Source: Luidia sarsii (lineage: Eukaryota > Echinodermata > Asteroidea > Paxillosida > Luidiidae). From it: DNA of 64,000 bases. A program made the position numbers and the translations under genes. The stretch lies in NCBI GenBank assembly GCA_949987565.1, contig OX465102.1:30981944-31045943 (forward strand). Direction: 5' to 3'. The notes beneath the pieces are model-generated. The model had not been told where the DNA came from. It saw only the letters and a list, made by a program, of their open reading frames with translations, and ran no database searches. Every line of letters begins with the position of its first letter. Position 1 is the stretch's first letter. Below, piece after piece: positions 9,899-22,300 of the stretch.

Positions 9899-10228
9899 CA
9901 CCATGCAGCTTTCTGATAATCCTTCTTTTGTGTTCAGTCCTTTACACTTCTCTCTTTGATCTTTCCCCCTCTTATCACTAATCCCTACCCTACTCCTGGC
10001 CCTTCTCTTTGATCTTTCCCCCTCTTCTCACTAATCCCTACCCTACTCCTTGCCCTTCCCTTTGATCTCTCCCTACCAGCTTTACTCTTTGTCCTTTGTT
10101 TCTCATCCGTGTCCTATTCACTCTCTCCCCCCTTCCTTCGTGTACATGTATCTGTTTTGTCCTTGTCACTCTGCCTTTGAGAAAGGTCCTGCTAGGATCG
10201 AAACGTCAGGCCCACTAAATTTTAACAA
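9899..10228 (+). repeat. 3' tail of the Penelope-like element with a hammerhead-like motif
   Basis: A pyrimidine-rich tail with two imperfect tandem units (CTTTGATCTTTCCCCCTCTT, TAATCCCTACCCTACTCCT) is followed at about 10171-10228 by GCCTTTGAGAAAGGTCCTGC TAGGATCGAAACGTCAGGCCC. In that string GGTCCT/AGGATC can form a 6-bp stem closed by GCT. GAAAC and GTC follow, and GCCT/AGGC could close an outer stem. Penelope-like elements are known to carry hammerhead ribozyme motifs in their terminal regions. Here the CTGANGA box has become TTGAGAA, so activity is unlikely. Confidence 0.5.
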
Positions 10229-10369
10229 ATGTTCATTGTGTAATTTTCTATTACCCTGCCAAATATCATTTGAATCCTTCATTGAACGATCGAGATCTGA
10301 GCGGGGGGATACTCAACCCTCTGCTTTGAGAAAAAAAACCTGCTCTTTGAAACTTTAATATCTTTTCAG

Positions 10370-11100
10370 ACAAAGTAATTCCCGATAAGAAACCACTAAT
10401 ATGTTTTATTATATTGGATCAATTTCGTAATTGGCATGAATTTCTCCACCAAAGTGTTTGAATGATAATGATGATGTTATAATTATACAATTAGAGAGAT
10501 AATTGTTTTCAGTAATTCATATTCTCAGCTGGAACATTCGTCTATTACCGTTCTATCAACTTTGCCACTAATGACATTGCCACGAATTGTAACGAAAACG
10601 AAAGTCTCAATGTCTAATCATGAATAAAGATAGCACAAATAATTTAATTCTTAACTACCGGTACATATCGCAATGCACACATTACACACTTAAAATCTTT
10701 GATCATTGACATTAATTTATCTGTCTGAATTTGTCTGAATGATAAAAATGAATGACCATAAAAATGAATGACCATAAAAATGAATGATAAAAATGAATGA
10801 TAAAAATGAATGACCATAAAAATGAATGATAAAAATGAATGATAAAAATGAATGACCATAGCAAAATTAATTCAATTCCTGACTACAAATCTCAATGCAC
10901 ACATTACACACTTAAAAAGATGAAAACTGATATGTAAAATTGCCACATCCTCATACCTTGAAAGTTCCCAAAGTTAAAAATGTACAGTTAAACGTGAATT
11001 TAAATTTATATGTCAATTCTCTTTGTTAAGCGTGCACGCAGCCTGTATTTCCGATGACAGAGAATAAACGTATTTTTTTACCAACGGAGTGTACGCTTAA
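10370..11100. repeat. Dispersed mosaic repeat (family M), copy 1
   Basis: Carries CCCGATAAGAAACCAC, GCATGAATTTCTCCACCAAA GTGTTTGAATGAT, ATAATTATACAATTAGAGAG and CAATGCACACATTACACAC TTAAAA, all shared in order with 12350-12500 (partial), 37860-38720 and 39650-40520. AT-rich, no gene. A small tandem array (10739-10862) sits in the middle of this copy. Confidence 0.55.
10739..10862. repeat. Tandem repeat of AATGAATGACCATAAA and AATGAATGATAAA
   Basis: Mixed 16- and 13-base units. The single word AATGAATGACCATAGCA also occurs once in the related copies at about 38490 and 40340, so the array appears to have expanded from that seed. Confidence 0.75.
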
Positions 11101-11950
11101 TCAAAATCTTTTTACAAACGGGCCCTGTATTCTTGTTTGAACTGCCCAACCAGTTGTAACCATTCTTGTAACTCTGCTTGTTGCACTCCCAACCAAGTTC
11201 CCTCTTGCCCTCCTCTGTTCCCCTTATATACATCCCCAGTCCTTGAACCTATCCCTTACCCGTCTCACTCTGACCTACCGCTTCTCTATACATCTATTCA
11301 CCTTGAGTGGTATTGATTCATCAATTTATCTCTCATCTTCAATGTCCATGATGTATGGCCATTCTCATCTTGAACACTTGTTTGTTTTCCTTAGCCGAAT
11401 ATATAACAATTATAATAATAATAATAACAGGAAAACACCACCTCTTTTATAAATAACGCTGAAATGAAAAATATTTAAGAAAAGAAGGATTTAGATGACG
11501 ATAACTTTATTGCTGAAGATGTCTATAGATGTCATACTGAAATCCGAAAACAGCCGTCACTGGTACAGTATATACAAAAAATCGATTTGACGCCTTGTCA
11601 ACGAAGTACAAGCAACGTTGGGCATACCACCAACAAAATGAAATTCGGAGAAATAAATAGACGGATGCGTTGATAGCTCGTTGTGCACTTCACTTATCCG
11701 GAGTCTTGAAGCGTGGTCATTAGTGCACGAACAATTGGAGATCAAGTTCTGAATAGAGTGGATAATTACAAATATATCTCGCTGTTATTATTTCTAGGGA
11801 CCTAAATTGGAAACAACAGATAAGCTCAATTATCTCCAAAGCTGCTCGTCTTAACCCTATAAAACTATAATCCAGCGGATTGTATAAATAAGTGCATAAT
11901 ATTGAAAAAAAAATGGGGGGTAGAATATTTCACTTAAAGACATTTCATAT
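11101..11950. other. Intergenic DNA, no gene seen
   Basis: Low-complexity AT-rich sequence with an AAT-rich stretch at about 11405-11430. The open frames at 11243-11452 and 11557-11745 have no conserved features. Confidence 0.35.
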
Positions 11951-12173
11951 CTTCGTCAAAGACAACTCGCACCTTCGTCAAAGACAACTCGCACCTTCGT
12001 CAACTCTCACCTTCGTCAAAGACAACTCGCACCTTCGTCAAAGACAACTCGCACCTTCGTCAACTCTCACCTTCGTCAAAGACAACTCGCACCTTCGTCA
12101 AAGACAACTCGCAACTTCGTCAAAGACAACTCGCACCTTCGTCAAAGACAACTCGCACCTTCGTCAACTCTCA
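11951..12173. repeat. Alternating 22- and 16-base tandem repeat
   Basis: The long unit is CTTCGTCAAAGACAACTCGCAC and the short unit CTTCGTCAACTCTCAC. Order by eye: two long, one short, two long, one short, then four or more long, then short. The plus-strand frame through it (HLRQRQLAPSS) is repeat translation. Confidence 0.85.
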
Positions 12174-12197
12174 TTTCTATGCCTGTGTAACCAAGTA

Positions 12198-13358
12198 CCA
12201 CGAAAATAAACGACCAAATAACGCCCAGACAATACCAAAATGAACGACGAAAATGAACGACGAAAATGAACGACGAAAATGAACGACGAAATGAACGACC
12301 AAAATGAACGACGTAAATGAACGATGAAATGAACGACCGAAATGAATGTTTATTATATGTTTTATTATATTGGATCAATTTCGTAATTGGCATGAATTTC
12401 TCCACCAAAGTGTTTGAATGATAATGATGATGTTATAATTATACAATTAGAGAGATAATTGTTTTCAGTAATTCATATTCTGGAACATTCGTCTATTACC
12501 TTTCTATCAACTTTGACACGAATGATATTGCCACGAATTGTAACGAGGTGATTGTTTGGCGAAATGGGTCCTTTTGTGTAGGTTTTCTCGTTACATCGTT
12601 CCACGGTTTGACGGGTTGTTGTCTGTGCAGTCGGCCGTGAAGAACGGGCAACAACTGTCGCTGCATGCTGCAATATTCGTGTAGAATATTATGAAACATA
12701 TATGAAATGAACGACCGAAATGAAAGACCAAAATGAACGACCAAAAAGAACTACGAAAATGAACGACCAAAATGAACGACCAAAATGAACTAAAAAAATG
12801 AACTACGAAAATGAACGCCAAAAATGAACGACGAAAATGAACGACAAAAAGTAACGACCGAAATGAACGACCCAACCAATACAAAAAAGAAAGACCAAAA
12901 AATGAAAGAACAAAATGAACGACCAAAATGAACGCTCAAATTGAACGACCATAATGAACAACCAAAATGAACAATCGAAATGAACGACGAAAATAACGAC
13001 CAAAATGATTGACGAAAATGAACGACCAAAATGATTGACGAAAATGAACGACCAAAATGAACGACCATAATGAACGACAAAAATGAACGACAAAAAATAA
13101 CGACGAAAATAAATGACGAAAATTAACGACGAAAATGAACGACCGAAATGAAAAATCGAAATGAACCACGAAAATGAGCGACCAAAAAGAACGACGAAAA
13201 TGAAGGAAGAAAATGAACGACGAAAATAAACGACGAAAATGAACGACCGAAAGGAAAAATCGATATGAGCGACTAAAATGAACGACCAAAAAGAACGACG
13301 AAAATGAAGGAAGAAAATGAACGACGAAAATGAACGACCGAAATGAAGGACCAAATAA
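12198..13358. repeat. 13-base minisatellite AAAATGAACGACG, two blocks
   Basis: Blocks 12198-12346 and 12702-13358 consist of variants of AAAATGAACGAC(G/C), AATGATTGACG and GAACGACC. The gap between them holds family M sequence (about 12350-12500) and a roughly 140-base segment, 12548-12685, nearly identical to 40753-40890. The unit encodes FVVHFRRSF-like repeats on the minus strand, which are not a protein. Confidence 0.85.
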
Positions 13359-13390
13359 AAAAAAGTTAGTATGGACAGGGATACTGGATG

Positions 13391-16300
13391 GACAGGGAGA
13401 GAGAGAGAGAGGGAGACAGGGAGACAGGGAGACAGGGAGACAGGGAGACAGGGAGACAGGGAGACATGGAGACAGGGAGACAGGGAGACAGGGAGACAGG
13501 GAGACAGGGAGACAGGGAGACAGGGAGACAGGGAGACAGGGAGAAAGGGAGACATGGAGACAGGGAGACATGGAGACAGCGAGACAGGGAGACAGGGAGA
13601 CAGGGAGACAGGGAGACAGGGAGACAGGGAGACAGAAGAAAAGGGGGACAGGGGGAAATGTAGACAGGGGACAGGGAGACAGGGAGACAGGGAGACAGGG
13701 AGACAGGGAGACAGGGAGACAGGGAGACAGGGAGAAAGGGAGACATGGAGACAGGGAGACAGGGAGACAGCGAGACAGGGAGACAAGGAGACAGGGAGAC
13801 AGGGAGACATGGAGACAGGGAGACAGGGAGACAGAAGAAAAGGGGGACAGGGGGACATGTAGACAGGGAGACAGGGAGACAGGGAGACAGGGAGACAGGG
13901 AGACAGGGAGACAGGGAGACAGGGAGACATGGAGACAGGGAGACATGGAGACAGGGAGACAGGGAGACATGGAGACAGGGAGACAGGGAGACAGGGAGAC
14001 AGGGGACAGGGAGACAGGGAGACAGGGAGACAGGGAGACAGGGAGACAGGGAGACAGGGAGACAGGGAGACAGGGGACAGGGAGACAGGGAGACAGGGAG
14101 ACAGGGAGACAGGGAGACAGGGGACAGGGAGACAGGGAGACAGGGAGACAGGGAGACAGGGGACAGGGAGACAGGGAGACAGGGAGACAGGGAGACAGGG
14201 AGACAGGGAGACATGGAGACAGGGAGACAGGGAGACAGGGAGACAGGGGACAGGGAGACAGGGAGACAGGGAGACAGGGAGACAGGGAGACATGGAGACA
14301 TGGAGACAGGGAGACAGGGAGACAGGGGACATGGAGACAGGGAGACTGGGAGACAGGGAGACAGGGAGACAGGGAGACTGGGAGACAGGGAGACAGGGAG
14401 ACAGGGAGACAGGGAGACAGGGAGACAGGGAGACAGGGGACAGGGAGACAGGGAGACAGGGAGACAGGGAGACAGGGAGACATGGAGACAGGGAGACAGG
14501 GAGACAGGGGACAGGGAGACAGGGAGACAGGGAGACAGGGAGACAGGGAGACAGGGAGACAGGGAGACAGGGAGACAGGGAGACTGGGAGACAGGGAGTC
14601 AGGGAGACAGGGAGACAGGGAGACAGGGAGACAGGGAGACAGGGAGACAGGGAGACAGGGAGACAGGGAGACAGGGAGACAGGGAGACAGGGAGACATGG
14701 AGACAGGGAGACAGGGAGACAGGGAGACAGGGAGACAGGGAGACAGGGAGACAGGGAGACATGGAGACAGCGAGACAGGGAGACAGGGAGACAGGGAGAT
14801 ATGGAGACAGGGAGACAGGGAGACATGGAGACAGGGAGACAGGGAGACAGGGAGACAGGGAGACAGGGAGACAGGGGACAGGGAGACAGGGAGACAGGGA
14901 GACAGGGAGACATGGAAACAGGAAGACAGGGAGACATTGAGACAGGGAGACAGGGAGACAGGGAGACAGGGAGACAGGGAGACAGGGAGACAGGGAGACA
15001 GTGAGACAGTGAGACAGGGAGACAGGGAGACAGGGAGACAGGGAGACAGGGAGACTGGGAGACTTGGAGAAAGGGAGACACGGAGACAGGGAGACAGGGA
15101 GACAGGATGGACAGGGAGACAGGGAGACAGGGAGACAGGGAGACTGGGAGACAGGGAGACAGGGTGACTGGGAGACAGGGAGACAGGGAGACTTGGAGAC
15201 TTGGAGACAGGGAGACAGGGAGACAGGGAGACAGGATGGACAGGGAGACAGGGAGACAGGGAGACAGGGAGACTGGGAGACTTGGAGACTTGGAGACAGG
15301 GAGACAGGGAGACAGGGTTACTGGGAGACAGGGAGACAGGGAGACATGGAGACAGGGAGACAGGGAGACAGAGAGACAGGGAGACAGGGAGACAGGGAGA
15401 CAGGGAGACATGGAGACATGGAGACATGGAGACAGTGAGACAGGGAGACAGGGAGACAGGGTGACTGGGAGACAGGGAGACAGGGAGACGTGGAGACAGG
15501 GAGACGTGGAGACAGGGAGACGTGGAGACAGGGAGACATGGAGACAGGGAGACAGGGAGACAGTGAGACAGGGAGACAGGGAGACAGGGAGACAGGGAGA
15601 CAGGGAGACAGGGAGACAGGGAGACAGGGAGACAGGGAGACAGGGAGACAGGGAGACAGGATGGACAGGGAGACATGGAGACATGGAGACAGTGAGACAG
15701 TGAGACAGGGAGACAGGGTGACTGGGAGACAGGGAGACAGGGAGACAGGGAGACAGGGAGACAGGGAGACGTGGAGACAGGGAGACGTGGAGACAGGGAG
15801 ACATGGAGACAGGGAGACAGGGAGACAGTGAGACAGGGAGACAGGGAGACAGGGAGACAGGGAGACAGGGAGACAGGGAGGCAGGGAGACAGGGAGGCAG
15901 GGAGGCAGGGAGACATGGAGACAGGGAGGCAGGGAGACAGGGAGACAGGGAGGCAGGAAGACAGGGAGGCAGGGAGGCAGGGAGACATGGAGACAGGGAG
16001 GCAGGGAGACAGGGAGACAGTGAGACAGGAAGACAGGGAGACAGTGAGACAGTGAGACAGGGAGAAAGGGAGACAATGAGACAGGGAGACAGGGAGACAG
16101 GGTTACTGGGAGACAGGGAGACAGGGAGACATGGAGACAGGGAGACAGGGAGACAGAGAGACAGGGAGACAGGGAGACAGTGAGACAGGAAGACAGGGAG
16201 ACAGGGTTACTGGGAGACAGGGAGACAGGGAGACATGGAGACATGGAGACAGTGAGACAGGGAGACAGGGAGACAGGGTGACTGGGAGACAGGGAGACAG

Positions 16301-19300
16301 GGAGACGTGGAGACAGGGAGACGTGGAGACAGGGAGACGTGGAGACAGGGAGACAGGGAGACATGGAGACAGGGAGACAGGGAGACAGTGAGACAGGGAG
16401 ACAGGGAGACAGGGAGACAGAGAGACAGGGAGACAGGGAGACAGGGAGACAGGGTTACTGGGAGACAGGGAGACAGGGAGACAGGGAGGCAGGGAGACAG
16501 GGAGGCAGGGAGGCAGGGAGACATGGAGACAGGGAGGCAGGGAGACAGGGAGACAGTGAGACAGGAAGACAGGGAGACAGTGAGACAGGGAGACAGGGAG
16601 ACAGGGAGACAGTGAGACAGGGAGACAGGGAGACAGGGAGACAGGGAGACAGGGAGACAGGGAGACAGGGAGACAGGGAGACAGGGAGACAGGGAGACAG
16701 GGAGACAGGGACACAGGGAGACAGGGATACAGGGAGACAGGGAGACAATGAGACAGGGAGACAGGGAGACAGGGTTACTGGGAGACAGGGAGACAGGGAG
16801 ACATGGAGACAGGGAGACAGGGAGACAGTGAGACAGGGAGACAGGGAGACAGGGAGACAATGAGACAGGGAGACAGGGACACAGGGTTACTGGGAGACAG
16901 GGAGACAGGGAGACATGGAGACAGGGAGACAGGGAGACAGAGAGACAGGGAGACAGGGAGACAGGGAGACAGGGAGACAGTGAGACAGGAAGACAGGGAG
17001 ACAGTGATACAGGGAGACAGGGAGACTTGGAGACTTGGAGACAGGGAGACAGGGAGACAGGGAGACAGGATGGACATGGAGACATGGAGACATGGAGACA
17101 GTGAGACAGTGAGACAGGGAGACAGGGTGACTGGGAGACAGGGAGACAGGGAGACAGGGAGACAGGGAGACGTGGAGACAGGGAGACAGGGAGACAGGGA
17201 GACAGGGAGACAGGGAGACATGGAGACAGGGAGACAGGGAGACAGTGAGACAGGGAGACAGGGAGACAGGGAGACAGGGAGACAGGGAGACAGGGAGACA
17301 GGGAGACAGGGAGACAGGGTTACTGGGAGACAGGGAGACAGGGAGGCAGGGAGACAGGGAGGCAGGGAGGCAGGGAGGCAGGGAGACATGGAGACAGGGA
17401 GGCAGGGAGACAGTGAGACAGGGAGATAGGGAGACAGGGAGACAGGGAGACAGGGAGACAGGGAGACAGGGAGACAGGGAGACAGGGAGTCAGGGAGACA
17501 GGGAGACAGGGAGACAGGGAGCCACGGAGACAGGGAGACAGGGAGACAGGGAGACAGGGTGACAGGGAGACAGGGAGACAGGGAGACAGGGAGACATGGA
17601 GACAGTGAGACAGGGAGACAGGGAGACAGGGTTACTGGGAGACAGGGAGACAGGGAGACATGGAGACAGGGAGACAGGGAGACAGAGAGACAGGGAGACA
17701 GGGAGACAGGGAGACAGGGAGACATGGAGACATGGAGACAGTGAGACAGGGAGACAGGGAGACAGGGTGACTGGGAGACAGGGAGACAGGGAGACGTTGA
17801 CACAGGGAGACGTGGAGACAGGGAGACGTGGAGACAGGGAGACATGGAGACAGGGAGACAGGGAGACAGTGAGACAGGGAGACAGGGAGACAGGGAGACA
17901 GGGAGACAGGGAGACAGGGAGACAGGGAGACAGGGAGACAGGGTTACTGGGAGACAGGGAGACAGGGAGACAGGGAGGCAGGGAGACAGGGAGGCAGGGA
18001 GGCAGGGAGACATGGAGACAGGGAGGCAGGGAGACAGGGAGACAGTGGGACAGGAAGACAGGGAGACAGTGAGACAGTGAGACAGGGAGAAAGGGAGACA
18101 ATGAGACAGGGAGACAGGGAGACAGGGTTACTGGGAGACAGGGAGACAGGGAGACATGGAGACAGGGAGACAGGGAGACAGAGAGACAGGGAGACAGGGA
18201 CACAGGGAGACAGTGAGACAGGAAGACAGGGAGACAGGGTTACTGGGAGACAGGGAGACAGGGAGACATGGAGACATGGAGACAGTGAGACAGGGAGACA
18301 GGGAGACAGGGTGACTGGGAGACAGGGAGACAGGGAGACAGGGAGACAGGGAGACGTGGAGACGGGGAGACGTGGAGACAGGGAGACATGGAGACAGGGA
18401 GACAGGGAGACAGTGAGACAGGGAGACAGGGAGACAGGGAGACAGGGAGACAGGGAGACAGGGAGACAGGGAGACAGGGAGACAGGGTTACTGGGAGACA
18501 GGGAGACAGGGAGACAGGGAGGCAGGGAGACAGGGAGGCAGGGAGGCAGGGAGACATGGAGACAGGGAGGCAGGGAGACAGTGAGACAGTGAGACAGGAA
18601 GACAGGGAGACAGTGAGACAGGGAGACAGGGAGACAGGGAGACAGGGAGACAGTGGGACAGGGAGACAGGGAGACAGTGAGACAGGGAGACAGGGAGACA
18701 GGGAGACAGGAAGACAGGGAGACAGGGAGACAGGGAGACAGGGAGACAGGGACACAGGGAGACAGGGATACAGGGAGACAGGGAGACAATGAGACAGGGA
18801 GACAGGGAGACAGGGTTACTGGGAGACAGGGAGACAGGGAGACATGGAGACAGGGAGACAGGGAGACAGTGAGACAGGGAGACAGGGAGACAGGGAGACA
18901 ATGAGACAGGGAGACATGGACACAGGGTTACTGGGAGACAGGGAGACAGGGAGACATGGAGACAGGGAGACAGGGAGACAGAGAGACAGGGAGACAGGGA
19001 GACAGGGAGACAGGGAGACAGTGAGACAGGAAGACAGGGAGACAGTGATACAGGGAGACAGGGAGACTTGGAGACTTGGAGACTTGGAGACAGGGAGACA
19101 GGGAGACAGGGAGACAGGATGGACAGGGAGACATGGAGACATGGAGACAGTGAGACAGGGAGACAGGGAGACAGGGTGACTGGGAGACAGGGAGACAGGG
19201 AGACAGGGAGACGTGGAGACGTGGAGACAGGGAGACAGGGAGACAGGGAGACAGGGAGACAGGGAGACATGGAGACAGGGAGACAGGGAGACAGTGAGAC

Positions 19301-22300
19301 AGGGAGACAGGGAGACAGGGAGACAGGGAGACAGGGAGACAGGGAGACATGGAGACAGGGTTACTGGGAGACAGGGAGACAGGGAGGCAGGGAGACAGGG
19401 AGGCAGGGAGGCAGGGAGGCAGGGAGACATGGAGACAGGGAGGCAGGGAGACAGTGAGACAGGGAGATAGGGAGACAGGGAGACAGGGAGACAGGGAGAC
19501 AGGGAGACAGGGAGACAGGGAGACAGGGAGTCAGGGAGACAGGGAGACAGGGAGACAGGGAGCCACGGAGACAGGGAGACAGGGAGACAGGGAGACAGGG
19601 TGACAGGGAGACAGGGAGACAGGGAGACAGGGAGACATGGAGACAGTGAGACAGGGAGACAGGGAGACAGGGTTACTGGGAGACAGGGAGACAGGGAGAC
19701 ATGGAGACAGGGAGACAGGGAGACAGAGAGACAGGGAGACAGGGAGACAGGGAGACAGGGAGACATGGAGACATGGAGACATGGAGACAGTGAGACAGGG
19801 AGACAGGGAGACAGGGTGACTGGGAGACAGGGAGACAGGAAGACGTGGAGACAGGGAGACGTGGAGACAGGGAGACGTGGAGACAGGGAGACATGGAGAC
19901 AGGGAGACAGGGAGACAGGGAGACGGGGAGACAGGGAGACAGGGAGACAGGGAGACAGGGAGACAGGGTTACTGGGAGACAGGGAGACAGGGTTACTGGG
20001 AGACTTGGAGACTTGGAGACAGGGAGACAGGGAGACAGGGAGACAGGATGGACAGGGAGACATGGAGACATGGAGACAGTGAGACAGGGAGACAGGGAGA
20101 CAGGGAGACAGGGAGACAGGGAGACAGTGAGACGTGGAGACAGGGAGACGTGGAGACAGGGAGACATGGAGACAGGGAGACAGGGAGACAGTGAGACAGG
20201 GAGACAGGGAGACAGGGAGACAGGGAGACAGGGAGACAGGGAGACAGGGAGACAGGGAGACAGGGTTACTGGGAGACAGGGAGACAGGGAGACAGGGAGG
20301 CAGGGAGACAGGGAGGCAGGGAGGCAGGGAGGCATGGAGACAGGGAGGCAGGGAGACAGGGAGACAGTGAGACAGGAAGACAGGGAGACAGTGAGACAGG
20401 GAGACAGGGAGAAAGGGAGACAATGAGACAGGGAGACATGGAGACAGGGTTACTGGGAGACAGGGAGACAGGGAGACAGGGAGACAGGGAGACAGAGAGA
20501 CAGAAAGACAGGGTGACGTGGAGACAGGGAGACGTGGAGACAGGGAGACATGGAGACAGGGAGACAGGGAGACGTGGAGACAGGGAGACAGGGAGACAGG
20601 GAGACATGGAGACAGGGAGACAGGGAGACAGTGAGACAGGGAGACAGGGAGACAGGGAGACAGGGAGACAGGGAGACAGGGAGACAGGGAGACAGGGAGA
20701 CAGGGTTACTGGGAGACAGGGAGACAGAGAGACAGGGAGGCAGGGAGACAGGGACACAGGGAGACAGGGATACAGGGAGACAGGGAGACAATGAGACAGG
20801 GAGACAGGGAGACAGGGTTACTGGGAGACAGGGAGACAGGGAGACATGGAGACAGGGAGACAGGGAGACAGTGAGACAGGGAGACAGGGAGACAGGGAGA
20901 CAATGAGACAGGGAGACATGGACACAGGGTTACTGGGAGACAGGGAGACAGGGAGACATGGAGACAGGGAGACAGGGAGACAGAGAGACAGGGAGACAGG
21001 GAGACAGGGAGACAGGGAGACAGTGAGACAGGAAGACAGGGAGACAGTGATACAGGGAGACAGGGAGACTTGGAGACTTGGAGACTTGGAGACAGGGAGA
21101 CAGGGAGACAGGGAGACAGGATGGACAGGGAGACATGGAGACATGGAGACAGTGAGACAGGGAGACAGGGAGACAGGGTGACTGGGAGACAGGGAGACGT
21201 GGAGACAGGGAGACGTGGAGACGTGGAGACGTGGAGACAGGGAGACATGGAGACAGGGAGACAGGGAGACAGGGAGACGGGGAGACAGGGAGACAGGGAG
21301 ACAGGGAGACAGGGAGACAGGGTTACTGGGAGACAGGGAGACAGGGTTACTGGGAGACTTGGAGACTTGGAGACAGGGAGACAGGGAGACAGGGAGACAG
21401 GATGGACAGGGAGACATGGAGACATGGAGACAGTGAGACAGGGAGACAGGGAGACAGGGAGACAGGGAGACAGGGAGACAGGGAGACGTGGAGACAGGGA
21501 GACGTGGAGACAGGGAGACATGGAGACAGGGAGACAGGGAGACAGTGAGACAGGGAGACAGGGAGACAGGGAGACAGGGAGACAGGGAGACAGGGAGACA
21601 GGGAGACAGGGAGACAGGGTTACTGGGAGACAGGGAGACAGGGAGACAGGGAGGCAGGGAGACAGGGAGGCAGGGAGGCAGGGAGACATGGAGACAGGGA
21701 GGCAGGGAGACAGGGAGACAGTGAGACAGGAAGACAGGGAGACAGTGAGACAGGGAGACAGGGAGAAAGGGAGACAATGAGACAGGGAGACATGGAGACA
21801 GGGTTACTGGGAGACAGGGAGACAGGGAGACAGGGAGACAGGGAGACAGAGAGACAGAAAGACAGGGTGACGTGGAGACAGGGAGACGTGGAGACAGGGA
21901 GACATGGAGACAGGGAGACAGGGAGACGTGGAGACAGGGAGACAGGGAGACAGGGAGACATGGAGACAGGGAGACAGGGAGACAGTGAGACAGGGAGACA
22001 GGGAGACAGGGAGACAGGGAGACAGGGAGACAGGGAGACAGGGAGACAGGGAGACAGGGTTACTGGGAGACAGGGAGACAGAGAGACAGGGAGGCAGGGA
22101 GACAGGGAGGCAGGGAGGCAGGGAGACATGGAGACAGGGAGGCAGGGAGACAGGGAGACAGTGAGACAGGAAGACAGGGAGACAGTGAGACAGGGAGACA
22201 GGGAGACAGGGAGACAGTGAGACAGGGAGACAGGGAGACAGGGAGACAGGGAGACAGGGAGACAGGGAGACAGGGAGACAGGGAGACAGGGAGACAGGGA

